Positions 27,570-36,644 of a DNA stretch of 64,000 nucleotides are shown here, in pieces. The notes under the pieces are model-generated. The model did no database searches, had not been told where the DNA came from, and saw only the letters and a list, made by a program, of their open reading frames with translations. The stretch's first letter is position 1, and each line of letters starts with the position of its first letter. The position numbers were made by a program, and so were the translations under genes. Origin of the DNA: Alteromonas sp. LOR (GTDB lineage: Bacteria > Pseudomonadota > Gammaproteobacteria > Enterobacterales > Alteromonadaceae); NCBI RefSeq assembly GCF_000753865.1, contig NZ_JQFW01000057.1:416223-480222 (forward strand), read 5' to 3'.

Positions 27570-27996
27570 GGTTGGGCCCTGGAACTAAGAGGTAGAAAAC
27601 CGCGGATTCTACCAGTTAGTTGACACAAGTCCAATTTGTAGCGGTGATTTTATGGCCTTTTTTCCGATTATCCTCTCCACGCTCTAGCAGGCGATTAAAA
27701 TATTTGTTGGTTTAAGGATGAAATAAAACCCAATATAAAAGAGAATGGACGTAACGCTGACACGTTATCGCTATTTTTTTATGGATATTGGCATGTATTT
27801 GGTCATTAGTATCAACGCTTGTTTATAACCACCGTGTTGATACACACTTGAACATCAGGGCGTTGGCAGCAACGTTTTTTGAAAACGGATTTGTGAGCAG
27901 GGAACTGTGAGCAGGGAGTTGTTAGCAAAGATTTGATAGCAAGCTGCTGATAGCAAACTGTTCAGACAAAAATACAGCAAAGATGGAGCATTAACA
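27570..27996. other. Divergent intergenic region between purM and the DUF2066 gene
   Basis: No credible gene in 427 bases. It holds the purM leader hairpin, an AT-rich middle and the 14-bp repeat array at 27892-27961. Confidence 0.5.
27892..27961. repeat. Five 14-bp tandem units upstream of the DUF2066 gene
   Basis: Units in exact 14-base register: TGTGAGCAGGGAAC, TGTGAGCAGGGAGT, TGTTAGCAAAGATT, TGATAGCAAGCTGC, TGATAGCAAACTGT. Adjacent units are the most alike, as in stepwise duplication. The array ends 23 bases before the GGAG ribosome binding site. Confidence 0.9.
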
Positions 27997-29385
27997 TTGA
28001 CAATGAGTAGGGCATTCTCACTCGCCGGAACGAATAATTTGATGAAACCGTACCATTCTTTACTACTGACGTATGCAGTCGTTTTTACTCTCGTTTGCGC
28101 TTCGTTTGTCGCAAGCGCTACTCAGAGAATAGTGGTGAATGAAGCGAAGATCCTTGTCGAAGATCAAAGCTCTCGCGCTCAACAAAAAGCAGCCAAACAG
28201 GCATTGCGAGAGGTGTTCTTGAAGATGTCTGGGTCTACTGAATCCCTTAGTAATCCCGGCGTAAAAGCCGCACTATCTTCACCTCAGTCGTTGCTCCGGT
28301 CTTATCGCTATTCTTATGAAGGTAGCAAAACCTATTATGTTGCTGAATTTGATAGCACTAAAGTAGGTGAAATTCTACAACGTGAAATGCTGCCCCTGTG
28401 GGGCGACAGAAGACCAGAGACGCTAATATGGCTAGCGGTGCAAGACGACAAAGAAAATAAGCTTATTATTGACGAGTCTTTAGATTTTCCAATTGCAGAA
28501 GCGCTGAAAACCACCGCACAAGAAAGGGGGTTACCGTTAAGTCTTCCTCTTATGGATTTAACAGATAACGTCAACATTACCACTTACGATGTGTGGGGCC
28601 GTTTTGTTGAGCCCGTGCGAGAGGCTTCTCGCAGATACAGCGTAGACAACATTATCGCTGCTCGAGTATATAAAAACGATTCGTCCTTTATTCCGGATCT
28701 ACCCAATGCTGAGCCTAATGCGGGCCTTAATGCTAATATCAGCCCGGCCAACAACCCGAGTAGCAAGTCAAATGGCGAGGCAAGTGCGCAATTTGCACAA
28801 ATGTCTGACCAGACAGGTGAAACTTACACCGACAACGATAGTGACAATAACGCTTACACCGGCACCGCCGATGGAATGAGTGAGTCAGGTCTGAAAAAAG
28901 TTAAACCAAAGATTAAACCCTTTACCATGGACGAATTTGAAGCGTATGCCAAGCAGTCTGAAGAAGGTGATTTCGGGCTTGATTGGGTTTTTATCAGTAA
29001 AGAAAGCGTGAGTTACGGCAGTATTTATGCTGATTCACCCGCTGAACTTGGTAACGCACTGATGGATGCCTATGCGGACTACCTATCATCACAATATGCT
29101 GTCGTTGGCATTGATAAGGCGAACCGTGAAGTGCTTGAGATATCTATTGCGAACGTTGGAACCATTGAAAGTTATGCCGCTGTAAGTCGCTACCTTACCA
29201 CGCTAAGCGTAGTTGAAAGTGCATCTCTTAAGGCTCAGCGAGGTACAGTCGCAACGTTTTCCATTACGCTTATTGGTACGACAGAAGACCTTATGAATAC
29301 GGTTGGCCTCGAAGCAAAACTCAGACCTGTAACTGATGCCTACGGCCAGCCTGTAGAAGGTTTCAGTTTCTATTGGAATAACTAA
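27997..29385 (+). CDS. DUF2066 (COG3249-like) exported protein
   Basis: A 462-residue protein with an N-terminal signal (SLLLTYAVVFTLVCASFVASA). I give the TTG at 27997, eight bases after GGAG; the ATG at 28003 and the ATG at 28042 (which starts the signal peptide neatly) are alternatives. The body, with VNEAKILVEDQSSRAQQKAA and LREVFLKMSGS, fits the DUF2066 family usually found upstream of hda. Residues about 233-300 form a low-complexity, Asn/Ser/Asp-rich stretch. Function unknown. It is six bases from hda and likely co-transcribed. Confidence 0.85.
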   Translation: MTMSRAFSLAGTNNLMKPYHSLLLTYAVVFTLVCASFVASATQRIVVNEAKILVEDQSSRAQQKAAKQALREVFLKMSGSTESLSNPGVKAALSSPQSLLRSYRYSYEGSKTYYVAEFDSTKVGEILQREMLPLWGDRRPETLIWLAVQDDKENKLIIDESLDFPIAEALKTTAQERGLPLSLPLMDLTDNVNITTYDVWGRFVEPVREASRRYSVDNIIAARVYKNDSSFIPDLPNAEPNAGLNANISPANNPSSKSNGEASAQFAQMSDQTGETYTDNDSDNNAYTGTADGMSESGLKKVKPKIKPFTMDEFEAYAKQSEEGDFGLDWVFISKESVSYGSIYADSPAELGNALMDAYADYLSSQYAVVGIDKANREVLEISIANVGTIESYAAVSRYLTTLSVVESASLKAQRGTVATFSITLIGTTEDLMNTVGLEAKLRPVTDAYGQPVEGFSFYWNN

Positions 29386-29391
29386 CTATTT

Positions 29392-30129
29392 ATGCAATTA
29401 CCTTTACCCGTGACGCTGCCCATTGATGAGAACTTCGATAGTTTCGTGGGTGATGGTAATGAAGAAATAGTCACTTTGTTAACTGATATTGTTGATGCGT
29501 TACCCAGCTGGCGTCACTCGTCGTCATTGGGGCAACTCGTATCTCTCAAACTTCCTCTTGTTACCTTACTGGGTGCAAGCAGTGCGGGGAAAAGTCACTT
29601 GTTATTTGCGGCGTGTCACCAGCTTGCTAACAAACAAGTGAATCATCTGTACTTAAATCTCAACGATTATCAAGCGTGGTCTCATGATATTTTCGATGGT
29701 CTCGAAAATTTATCGCTAATTGCTCTAGACAATGTTCACGCCATCGCGGGAGATGCAGAATGGGAGGAAGCCTTATTTGATCTCTTAAATAGAGTGGTGG
29801 AGACCCAAGACACCTTGGTGCTGTGTACCAGTCATTTAGGCCCTTCAAACCCGGCATTTTCTCTGCCTGATTTACGTTCGCGCTTAGCGTGGGGCGTTAT
29901 CTATCACATCAATCCACTTGGGGATGATGGCAGAGAAAGGGCGGTTCGACTTAGAGCACTAGAAAGAGGGCTAAAGTTATCTAACCAAGCCCTGAATTTT
30001 CTTCTCCATCACAGTGAACGAGATTTGAAAAGTTTAATGACGCTGCTTGGGCGCCTAGACACTCGCTCTTTGCAGGAGCAAAAGCGATTGTCGGTAGCCA
30101 TGGTAAAACGAGAGCTTGGTATTCAATAA
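29392..30129 (+). CDS. hda: DnaA regulatory inactivator Hda
   Basis: A 245-residue AAA+ protein that, bound to the DNA-loaded beta clamp, stimulates ATP hydrolysis by DnaA after initiation. The clamp-binding motif QLPLPVTL is at the extreme N-terminus, Walker A is GASSAGKSHL, the Walker B strand is LSLIALDNVHAI, and sensor/Arg-finger segments include LPDLRSRLAWG. Length and architecture match Hda rather than DnaA (no DNA-binding domain IV). Confidence 0.94.
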   Translation: MQLPLPVTLPIDENFDSFVGDGNEEIVTLLTDIVDALPSWRHSSSLGQLVSLKLPLVTLLGASSAGKSHLLFAACHQLANKQVNHLYLNLNDYQAWSHDIFDGLENLSLIALDNVHAIAGDAEWEEALFDLLNRVVETQDTLVLCTSHLGPSNPAFSLPDLRSRLAWGVIYHINPLGDDGRERAVRLRALERGLKLSNQALNFLLHHSERDLKSLMTLLGRLDTRSLQEQKRLSVAMVKRELGIQ

Positions 30130-30277
30130 TACCGTTTAATGGAAGAAACCATTTCTGTTGAGCAGCGTTTCCATCGATACATGCTGAGCCACACTAAAAC
30201 GAATACCTACACCTAAACGTACCCACTTGCACATTTAGCGTATGCGTTGAAACGCCGCTCTGCATTTGTTAAACAAA

Positions 30278-30697
30278 CTATTTCTGTTGCTCGAAATACT
30301 CTTTTTCTTCCTGCATTTCTTCTTTCAGTTTTTTGATACCCAAACCAAGTTCGCGACCTCGTTTTCTTGCAAATGCTGCACAACCAACAAACATAGTGGT
30401 GCAAAGCACTAACTCAACAACGCCATACCAACGCTCTGCGGGTACTGCATACACCACGGTGCAAGCGTGAATAAGGTAAAACAGCACGACAAAGTTCGCC
30501 CATGCATGAGTATAGGGTTTGCCTTTCAATACGCCGCGATAAGGCAACAGTAAAGGCAACAGATAAATCAGCACAATAAACGTAGGCGAGTAGGTGTGTA
30601 CCTTGGTAAAGGTAAATTGCCACAACGTAAGCCATACTATTAGTAGGGTGTGGCTTACGAGCGCTAAATAGCGAAAAAAGCGCGTATCAGATGCCAT
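30278..30697 (-). CDS. DUF2069 inner-membrane protein
   Basis: Placed at the ATG at 30697 (139 residues), which has GGAG seven bases upstream and overlaps the wrbA stop; longer upstream starts lack this. Three to four hydrophobic helices (LALVSHTLLIVWLTLWQF; FIVLIYLLPLLLPY; FVVLFYLIHACTVVYAV; VVELVLCTTMFVGCAAF) precede a charged, helical C-terminus. DUF2069 genes lie next to wrbA and arsC-like genes in many gammaproteobacteria. Function unknown. It is convergent with hda. Confidence 0.85.
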   Translation of the reverse strand: MASDTRFFRYLALVSHTLLIVWLTLWQFTFTKVHTYSPTFIVLIYLLPLLLPYRGVLKGKPYTHAWANFVVLFYLIHACTVVYAVPAERWYGVVELVLCTTMFVGCAAFARKRGRELGLGIKKLKEEMQEEKEYFEQQK

Positions 30698-31331
30698 TCT
30701 CATTCTCCGAATGTGTAGGTGTATAAAGTTGTTGAGCAAATGAAGCCAAGCGTTTGCCTTGTGCCATACACAGTGACTTCTCGTCGTCGCTCAATTGATT
30801 TGAATTTTTTAGGTTGGAATGCGCCACGTGCGTAACGCCGTAAGGACTACCGCCGGTTGTAGTGGTATGAAGCTCAGGCTCACTGTAGGGTAAACCACAA
30901 AGCACCATGCCATGGTGTAGAAGCGGGATCATCATGGAAAGCAGCGTAGACTCCTGACCACCATGCATGGAAGAGGATGAGGTAAATACGCAGGCCGGTT
31001 TGTCAATGAGCGAGCCTTTGAGCCACAAATTACTGGTTGTGTCTAAAAAGTGTTTCATCGGCGCTGCCATATTGCCAAAACGGGTAGGGCTTCCCAGTGC
31101 GAGGGCGCTGCAATTTTCTAACTCTTTCAATGATACCACAGGCACATCCAGTTCAGATTCACCGGTCGCAATTACAGCGCTACCATCCTGGTCTTGCTCC
31201 TCAACTTTTAAGCCAGGCACAGTGCGGACAATAACGGGAACATTGGTGGAGGTTATGCCTTGTGCAATGGCGTCAGCCAGACGCTTGGTGCTTCCATGGC
31301 GACTGTAGTAAAGAACAAGAACGGGTTTCAC
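30687..31331 (-). CDS. wrbA: WrbA-family NAD(P)H:quinone oxidoreductase
   Basis: A 214-residue flavodoxin-fold protein. The FMN phosphate loop is YYSRHGSTKRLA at residues 8-19, and LGSPTRFGNMAAPMKHFLD and TSSSSMHGGQESTLL are WrbA hallmarks. WrbA enzymes reduce quinones by two electrons, avoiding semiquinones. The start is GTG, overlapping the last base of the upstream arsC-like stop (TAGTG), so the three genes arsC-like, wrbA and DUF2069 form one coupled operon. Confidence 0.93.
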   Translation of the reverse strand: MKPVLVLYYSRHGSTKRLADAIAQGITSTNVPVIVRTVPGLKVEEQDQDGSAVIATGESELDVPVVSLKELENCSALALGSPTRFGNMAAPMKHFLDTTSNLWLKGSLIDKPACVFTSSSSMHGGQESTLLSMMIPLLHHGMVLCGLPYSEPELHTTTTGGSPYGVTHVAHSNLKNSNQLSDDEKSLCMAQGKRLASFAQQLYTPTHSENENGI

Positions 31332-31684
31332 TATACTATTTCCAATACATTTTCAGGTGGACGACCAATGCGAGCGTGGTCTCCGTTTATCACAATAGGG
31401 CGCTCAATTAATTTAGGTGTAGTAACCATTGCCTGTAATAAAGCATGGTCGTCGACGTCCGCATCCATCAATTTTGCTTCTTTGTATTCTGATTCCTTGG
31501 TACGCATCATGTGGCGAACCGATTCAACGTTAAGTTTTTTAAATATTGATTTGATTTCATCAAGGCTCAGTGGGGTTTTCAAATATTCAATAACCTTGGG
31601 CGTAATGCCATTTTCTTCTAGCAATGCCAAGGCTTGTCTGCTTTTAGAACAGCGCGGATTGTGGATGATAGTGACTTGAGTCAT
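31331..31684 (-). CDS. ArsC-family reductase (YfgD-like)
   Basis: I use the ATG at 31684, giving 117 residues that begin with the first strand VTIIHNPRCSKSRQAL; the longer upstream frame lacks support. The catalytic Cys is in NPRCSKS and the anion-binding segment is ERPIVINGDHARIGRPPENVL. The family includes arsenate reductases using glutathione/glutaredoxin, but YfgD-type members next to hda and wrbA are of uncertain function, and no ars genes are nearby. Confidence 0.88.
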   Translation of the reverse strand: MTQVTIIHNPRCSKSRQALALLEENGITPKVIEYLKTPLSLDEIKSIFKKLNVESVRHMMRTKESEYKEAKLMDADVDDHALLQAMVTTPKLIERPIVINGDHARIGRPPENVLEIV

Positions 31685-31904
31685 GAATAAAGCCTTACTA
31701 TGATATTTTGCGCAGACTATTGCGCTTTTGATTTTTGTTTTCAAGCAATAATCAGTGAGAAGGCGAAAAATGTTGAACGCCATTCAGGTTTCGTACTACT
31801 TTAAACAGTTAACAGTGCCTATAGACTCTGAAAAGCGCCGAAGAATTAAAAACGAAAACATATTGCTCGCCCCAATTTTGACGAAGAACTTACGGAAAAC
31901 ACGT

Positions 31905-32432
31905 ATGGCCAACAAATTTAAGCCAATTCAAACAACAGCGCACGGCATAAAAGCATTTGCCTTCGTTGCGCTAACGCTACTGGCGCTAGGTGCTGGTATC
32001 TTCACCTATCAGTCGCAGCACAGTGATTTCGAAACAGTGAGTGGCCAAGGTTACCAATGGAGCGAATTACAAGGGCAGTGGACCGTAATCAACTACTTTG
32101 CCCCCTGGTGCGCGCCGTGCTTACGTGAAATGCCCGAGTTAAACGCGTTTAGTCAAAACCTGCCAGAGGACACGTTACTTTTTGCGATAAACTACGACAG
32201 GCAAACATCCACACAAATTGCTGAAATGGCAAATAAATACACCATTGAAGTGCCTATTATTTTCGCATCTGAAAACACAGAGCTTCCCATGGAAAAGCCA
32301 CCGTATCTACCAGCAACATTCATAGTAGGCCCAGAGGGAAAAGTAGTCGATACCATTATGGGTGAAGTGTCAGAGCAAGAGCTGCGAGAGCGAATTCAAC
32401 AGTTGAAGACTGAGGCAAATAAAGCCGCATAA
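31905..32432 (+). CDS. Membrane-anchored TlpA-like thioredoxin protein
   Basis: Start set at the ATG at 31905 (175 residues), after GGAAAAC and just before an N-terminal anchor (AFAFVALTLLALGAGIFTY); the 50 codons upstream look non-coding. The periplasmic thioredoxin fold carries the redox pair in FAPWCAPCLREMPEL and a cis-Pro in PPYLPATFIVGPEG. It probably reduces or oxidises disulfides in periplasmic clients; the partner is unknown. It is convergent with bepA, eight bases apart. Confidence 0.88.
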   Translation: MANKFKPIQTTAHGIKAFAFVALTLLALGAGIFTYQSQHSDFETVSGQGYQWSELQGQWTVINYFAPWCAPCLREMPELNAFSQNLPEDTLLFAINYDRQTSTQIAEMANKYTIEVPIIFASENTELPMEKPPYLPATFIVGPEGKVVDTIMGEVSEQELRERIQQLKTEANKAA

Positions 32433-32440
32433 GTTCGTAA

Positions 32441-33904
32441 TTAAAGCCGCTCTAATCGGTCCTCTTGATCTCTAAACTGCTTAATGCGAGCTCTTATGCG
32501 TTGCTTTTGTAAGTGATTATCGCCAGCAAAATTGTAGGCATATTGCAGTTCATCTACCGCTCTATTGTAGGCCCCGTAAAGCGCATACACTTCCGCTTTA
32601 CTTTGATGCATCTGAGAGAAGCGTTTCGCTTTTTGATATGCTTCGCTCATCATTTGATATGCCACCTGATAATCTTTCTTCACTAGCAAGAAGTCTTTAA
32701 GCAGTATAATAGCCTCGTCGTATTTTTGGGCACTGATAAGCGCATTCGCTTGATTCAGCGCCAACACTTGGTTTCGCGGGTTATGCGTAACGTGAGGCTT
32801 GAGCATTTCTACCGCTTTTAACGGTTCGCCAAGGGCAATATATATGTCCGTTGCTGCATCAAGATAGAAAAGGTTGGTTGGGTCTTTTTCCAAAAGCTCG
32901 TCTAATATCTTTTGGGCTTTCTTGTTCTCTTCGTTTCGCATATAAGCCAGAGTGAGTCCATACAAAGACGCTTCTCTGCTTCGCTGCGCTTGTTGGTCAA
33001 CGGCGGCCTGGTAATATTCGAGTGAATAATCTGCATCGAAAGAGTAGCGCGACTTTATTCGCGCCTTTGCTAATTCAAACTGTTTGTTAATAGGTAAATA
33101 GCGTCTTGGGTAGTCATTAGCGCGGTTTCTCGCGTCAGCAATACGTGTTTCGGTTAAGGGGTGAGTTAACAACCTAGCTGGCGGTCGTGACACCATTCTA
33201 TATTCTTCTGCCATGGTTGAGAAAAAGCTCGCCGCACCTTTTGGGTCAAACCCCGCTCTGGCAAGCATGGCGATACCAATTCGGTCGGCTTCTTGCTCGT
33301 TAGACCTTGTGTAATCTATTTGCAACTGGGCTGAGGCTGCCGAACCTGCCTGCATCGCTGCCATGCCCGCTTGAGGGTTCGCAATTGCAATAAGCACGCC
33401 GCCTATCAGGGAGGCAAGGGCCAATGGGGAAGCTCGCTTTTGTGCCTGCATTCTTCGCGCAATGTGACGCTGGGTAACGTGAGAGATTTCATGAGCAAGC
33501 ACCGAGGCTAGTTCACTCTCATTGTCTGCTCGTCGCATCAGTCCAGCGTGAACACCAATATGACCGCCAAAGAAAGCAAACGCGTTAATAGCATCGTTAT
33601 TAACCCAAAAAAATTGGAAGGGGAACTTGGCATTATCTGCATGCACAACAAGGCGATTGCCTAAATCCTGCAAATATTCATCTAATACAGGATCGGCGAT
33701 AATTGGACTTTGGCCGCGCATTTGACGCATAACAGCGTCGCCAATGATCATCTCTTTATCAAGAGAAATGGCGTCTGACGCTACCACGCCTATCTCGGGT
33801 AACGTATTTTTATTGCTGTATTTCGTATCTTGGGCAACAGCAGATAAGCTGAGGATAAGAGCGCAAGAAAGAATAATAAACGGCGCAGATAATTTTTTTC
33901 TCAT
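32441..33904 (-). CDS. bepA: Periplasmic M48 metalloprotease/chaperone with TPR repeats
   Basis: A 487-residue protein with a signal peptide (FIILSCALILSLSAVA), an M48 zinc protease domain with LAHEISHVTQRH (HExxH) and the third ligand region NEQEADRIGIAML, and a C-terminal TPR superhelix from about residue 300. This layout is that of BepA (YfgC), which handles outer-membrane protein assembly (LptD) and degrades misfolded ones. It is linked in E. coli to arsC/yfgD and hda, as here. Confidence 0.92.
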   Translation of the reverse strand: MRKKLSAPFIILSCALILSLSAVAQDTKYSNKNTLPEIGVVASDAISLDKEMIIGDAVMRQMRGQSPIIADPVLDEYLQDLGNRLVVHADNAKFPFQFFWVNNDAINAFAFFGGHIGVHAGLMRRADNESELASVLAHEISHVTQRHIARRMQAQKRASPLALASLIGGVLIAIANPQAGMAAMQAGSAASAQLQIDYTRSNEQEADRIGIAMLARAGFDPKGAASFFSTMAEEYRMVSRPPARLLTHPLTETRIADARNRANDYPRRYLPINKQFELAKARIKSRYSFDADYSLEYYQAAVDQQAQRSREASLYGLTLAYMRNEENKKAQKILDELLEKDPTNLFYLDAATDIYIALGEPLKAVEMLKPHVTHNPRNQVLALNQANALISAQKYDEAIILLKDFLLVKKDYQVAYQMMSEAYQKAKRFSQMHQSKAEVYALYGAYNRAVDELQYAYNFAGDNHLQKQRIRARIKQFRDQEDRLERL

Positions 33905-34338
33905 GAACCTACAAGTGTACCAATGTTGTTTACTGTTTTGTTAGAACCATAAGTGGTTAAACAGTTTCATTTTTCTTCGAATATTTCACTAATAGTTGAA
34001 GCTATCATTGTGCACCATGCTTTACGTTATTGCTACATGTGCACAGCGTGCATGTTTAGCTGATTATCATAGCCCGGCATATCAAAGCCTGGCATATTAA
34101 CTTTGCTAGAAGGAACTTTTAGAAAAAACCATTAAACTGTGCAATACACAACAAGTTGCTCGATAACCGTTCAGCTTAAACGTTTTCTTAACGCGCGGTC
34201 ATTCTACTTTCAATCTTTGTACGCACGTAATGTCATACCAGTTTGATTTAGAAAGATTCTTATCTACTACTTATTGCTAACTCGCCATCTGATAAACTAT
34301 GATGCGTGTCCTATTCTTTGTATTTTCTGGATATTGAT
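33905..34338. other. Divergent intergenic region between bepA and the perM-like gene
   Basis: No gene seen in 434 bases. Near 34070-34098 a 15-16 bp segment (AGCCCGGCATATCAA) is followed at once by a close copy (AGCCTGGCATATTAA). A hairpin-like stretch ACATGTGCAC with GTGCATGT lies near 34035-34055. AT-rich promoter DNA precedes the right-hand gene. Confidence 0.5.
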
Positions 34339-35412
34339 ATGATTAGCGTGTTTGGTCGATGGTACCGACGCAAATTTTCCGATCCCGATGCAGCAATGCT
34401 GCTTATCTTAATTTTACTTAGCACCGCAGTTCTATTGCTGTGGGGCGAATTGATCATGCCTGTTTTGGTGGCGGCGGTTATCGCGTATCTTCTCGACTGG
34501 CCTGTGACCAGATTAATAAAGTTGGGAGTAGGAAGGGGGATAGCATGTGGTGTAGTGCTTCTTGGATTTATTACAATCACTATTCTAACGCTAATTGGTC
34601 TTGTACCTATTATTTCTAAACAAAGCGTTAACCTTATTCAGGAGACGCCACTTATTTGGCAAAAAGCCCAAGAGTGGATTTTAACATTACCAGACAAATA
34701 CCCCGATTATGTTCAGGTTTACCAAATTCATCAAATGATGGAAGGGTTAAACGACAAGCTAGTTGAAGTGGGAGAAACGCTTATTTCCGTGTCGTTTAGC
34801 AACATTGCTAATGTGGCTGCACTACTGGTTTACATGGTGCTTGTACCCTTGATGATATTTTTCATGTTGAAAGACAAAATGTTCTTTTTAGACAGCATTT
34901 CTAGATTGCTTCCAAAGGAGAGACGATTAATCACCCAGGTGGGGCACGAAATGAACTCTCAAATTGCCAACTATATTCGGGGGAAGGTCATCGAGATTGT
35001 CATCGTAGGTGTAATTAGCTGCGCGACGTTTGTTCTAATGGATTTGCGTTACGCTATCTTGTTAGGCGTTCTTGTGGGGCTTTCTGTGTTAATTCCTTAC
35101 ATCGGCGCTGCAGTGGTTACCATACCGGTTGCCATTGTTGCTATGTTTCAGTGGGGCATTAGCCCTGAATTTTGGTATCTCATGCTAGCTTACGGCGTTA
35201 TACAAGGTTTAGATGGCAATCTACTGGTGCCACTCTTGTTCTCTGAAGCAGTGAGTTTGCACCCCCTGTACATCATTATTGCTGTTTTGGTATTTGGCGG
35301 CTTGTGGGGGTTCTGGGGCGTGTTTTTTGCAATTCCACTTGCAACCCTAGTCAAGGCAGTGATCACCGCGTGGTCGAGTAACCCCGTAAAAGAGACGCCA
35401 GAAGTCGCATAA
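34339..35412 (+). CDS. perM: PerM-like AI-2E family transporter
   Basis: The ATG at 34339 gives a start MISVFGRWYRRKFSDPDA that lines up with the E. coli PerM N-terminus, so I prefer it to the GTG at 34306. The 357-residue protein has about seven or eight membrane helices and the family's central soluble segment. LVPLMIFFMLKDK, IPYIGAAVVTIPVA and GNLLVPLLFSEAVSLHPL are typical of AI-2E family permeases. Substrate unknown; members export signals or ions. PerM genes near bepA/gcvR are common. Confidence 0.88.
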   Translation: MISVFGRWYRRKFSDPDAAMLLILILLSTAVLLLWGELIMPVLVAAVIAYLLDWPVTRLIKLGVGRGIACGVVLLGFITITILTLIGLVPIISKQSVNLIQETPLIWQKAQEWILTLPDKYPDYVQVYQIHQMMEGLNDKLVEVGETLISVSFSNIANVAALLVYMVLVPLMIFFMLKDKMFFLDSISRLLPKERRLITQVGHEMNSQIANYIRGKVIEIVIVGVISCATFVLMDLRYAILLGVLVGLSVLIPYIGAAVVTIPVAIVAMFQWGISPEFWYLMLAYGVIQGLDGNLLVPLLFSEAVSLHPLYIIIAVLVFGGLWGFWGVFFAIPLATLVKAVITAWSSNPVKETPEVA

Positions 35413-35434
35413 AAGTGAAGCACTGGTACAAACA

Positions 35435-35463
35435 AAGCCCCTACATCGAGGGGCTTCTTCGTT
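35435..35463. terminator. Bidirectional terminator between the perM-like gene and bcp
   Basis: An 8-bp stem, AAGCCCCT with AGGGGCTT, with a 6-base loop and T-rich DNA on both exits, placed between two converging genes. Confidence 0.85.
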
Positions 35464-35931
35464 TTAGCCATTGTTTAAGTAGTCTAGCACCACGATGTGG
35501 TGGTCTTTCGTTTTGAATTTATTGAAGACGTGTTCAACTGTACCTTCTTCATTGATTAAAAACGTTAACCTGTGTATGCCGTCGTATTCTTTGCCCATAA
35601 ACTTCTTAAGACCCCACACTCCAAAATCATCTGCCACAGCGTGATCTTCGTCTGATAATAAGGTGAAGTTCAGACTCTCTTTCTCGATAAATTTCGGCAA
35701 GCGTTTTACTGCATCAGGACTAATACCTAATACCACAACGTTTTTCGCTTCAAGTTCGCTTTGGATATCACGAAGTCCTTGAGCCTGCACCGTGCATCCT
35801 GGCGTCATCGCTTTTGGATAAAAATAAACTAAGACCTTTTTACCTGCGAAGTCAGACAACGCGACGGTTTCGCCATTTTGGTCTAAAAGAGAGAACTGTG
35901 GTGCTTTATCACCAGCTTGTAGTGTTTTCAT
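35464..35931 (-). CDS. bcp: Bcp-type peroxiredoxin without the usual resolving cysteine
   Basis: A 155-residue thioredoxin-fold peroxidase. The peroxidatic Cys is C46 in AMTPGCTVQAQGLRD. In E. coli Bcp the resolving Cys lies five residues on (TVQACGLRD); here that position is Gln 51 (CAA at 35779-35781). The protein has no other Cys, so it should act as a 1-Cys enzyme recycled by an external thiol. AAGGATCCT precedes the start, inside the end of gcvR, with which it overlaps by 23 bases. Confidence 0.93.
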   Translation of the reverse strand: MKTLQAGDKAPQFSLLDQNGETVALSDFAGKKVLVYFYPKAMTPGCTVQAQGLRDIQSELEAKNVVVLGISPDAVKRLPKFIEKESLNFTLLSDEDHAVADDFGVWGLKKFMGKEYDGIHRLTFLINEEGTVEHVFNKFKTKDHHIVVLDYLNNG

Positions 35932-36466
35932 TAGGATCCTTTTTCTGTTTGTCTACCACTTTGCCCGTCACATTTAACGTAGCAAATAGGGTCATTAGAT
36001 CAGATTCTAGTTGTTCAAAGCTTTCTGATGTGGGAATAGACACCACAAATTTACACTGCATAACGTTATGGTCTGACTCTTGGTACGTTCGCTGCCTAAA
36101 CGCACTGATGATGGCTTCGCGATCGGCAAAAAAACCAGTGACCGACTGAATGAGTCCCGCCGCGTCTTGGCCGCTAAATTCAACATTGAGCAGGTTAGCG
36201 AGATTTTGTTTTTCGTGGTGGCTTGTCCGCTTCATCATCGACAACAAATCTAGGCGTTGGATGACCGCGGGCAAGGTGCATTCGGCCTTTGTGATGGCGC
36301 TTTGGCTTCCCTCAATAATCATGGTGAGAGAAAACTCTCTTCCATAGACTGCTTGTCGACTATCGAGAATATTGCACTGGGCCTGCGAAACAGCGGTGGC
36401 TATTTCGCTTAGAATGCCGCTCTTATCTGTACCTAAAAGTGTAACGATTAGTTGGTGTTTAGACAT
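35909..36466 (-). CDS. gcvR: Glycine cleavage system regulator (tandem ACT domains)
   Basis: A 185-residue protein from the ATG at 36466 (a GTG at 36475 is also possible). Two ACT domains occupy about residues 4-80 and 90-170 (LIVTLLGTDKSGILSEIATAVS; LLNVEFSGQDAAGLIQSVTGFF). In E. coli GcvR binds GcvA and represses the glycine cleavage operon. It is divergent from dapA and coupled to bcp, an order kept in E. coli. Confidence 0.9.
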   Translation of the reverse strand: MSKHQLIVTLLGTDKSGILSEIATAVSQAQCNILDSRQAVYGREFSLTMIIEGSQSAITKAECTLPAVIQRLDLLSMMKRTSHHEKQNLANLLNVEFSGQDAAGLIQSVTGFFADREAIISAFRQRTYQESDHNVMQCKFVVSIPTSESFEQLESDLMTLFATLNVTGKVVDKQKKDPNENTTSW

Positions 36467-36644
36467 CAAATTCACTTTAAACCTAGCAATGGCGGGATGT
36501 TAGCATAGAGTTTTTTGTTAAGTTAGTGCCTTTTTGGCGTCATTGCATAAGTTATTGTCAAATTCTTGTCTATTTACCCGCGCAACCGCTTGTGTTTGCG
36601 CACTGAGATAATTAACATGTGCGCTCACATTTTGCGGAGAGATT

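Noticed and set aside
27841..27890. PurR-type operator near purM (AACGTTTTTTGAAAACG)
   Set aside because: It does not fit the PurR consensus and lies nearly 300 bases from purM, closer to the divergent gene.
31755..31904. 50-residue N-terminal extension of the TlpA-like protein
   Set aside because: It overlaps the upstream part of the divergent arsC-like gene region, and the ATG at 31905 has a ribosome site and is followed directly by the membrane anchor.
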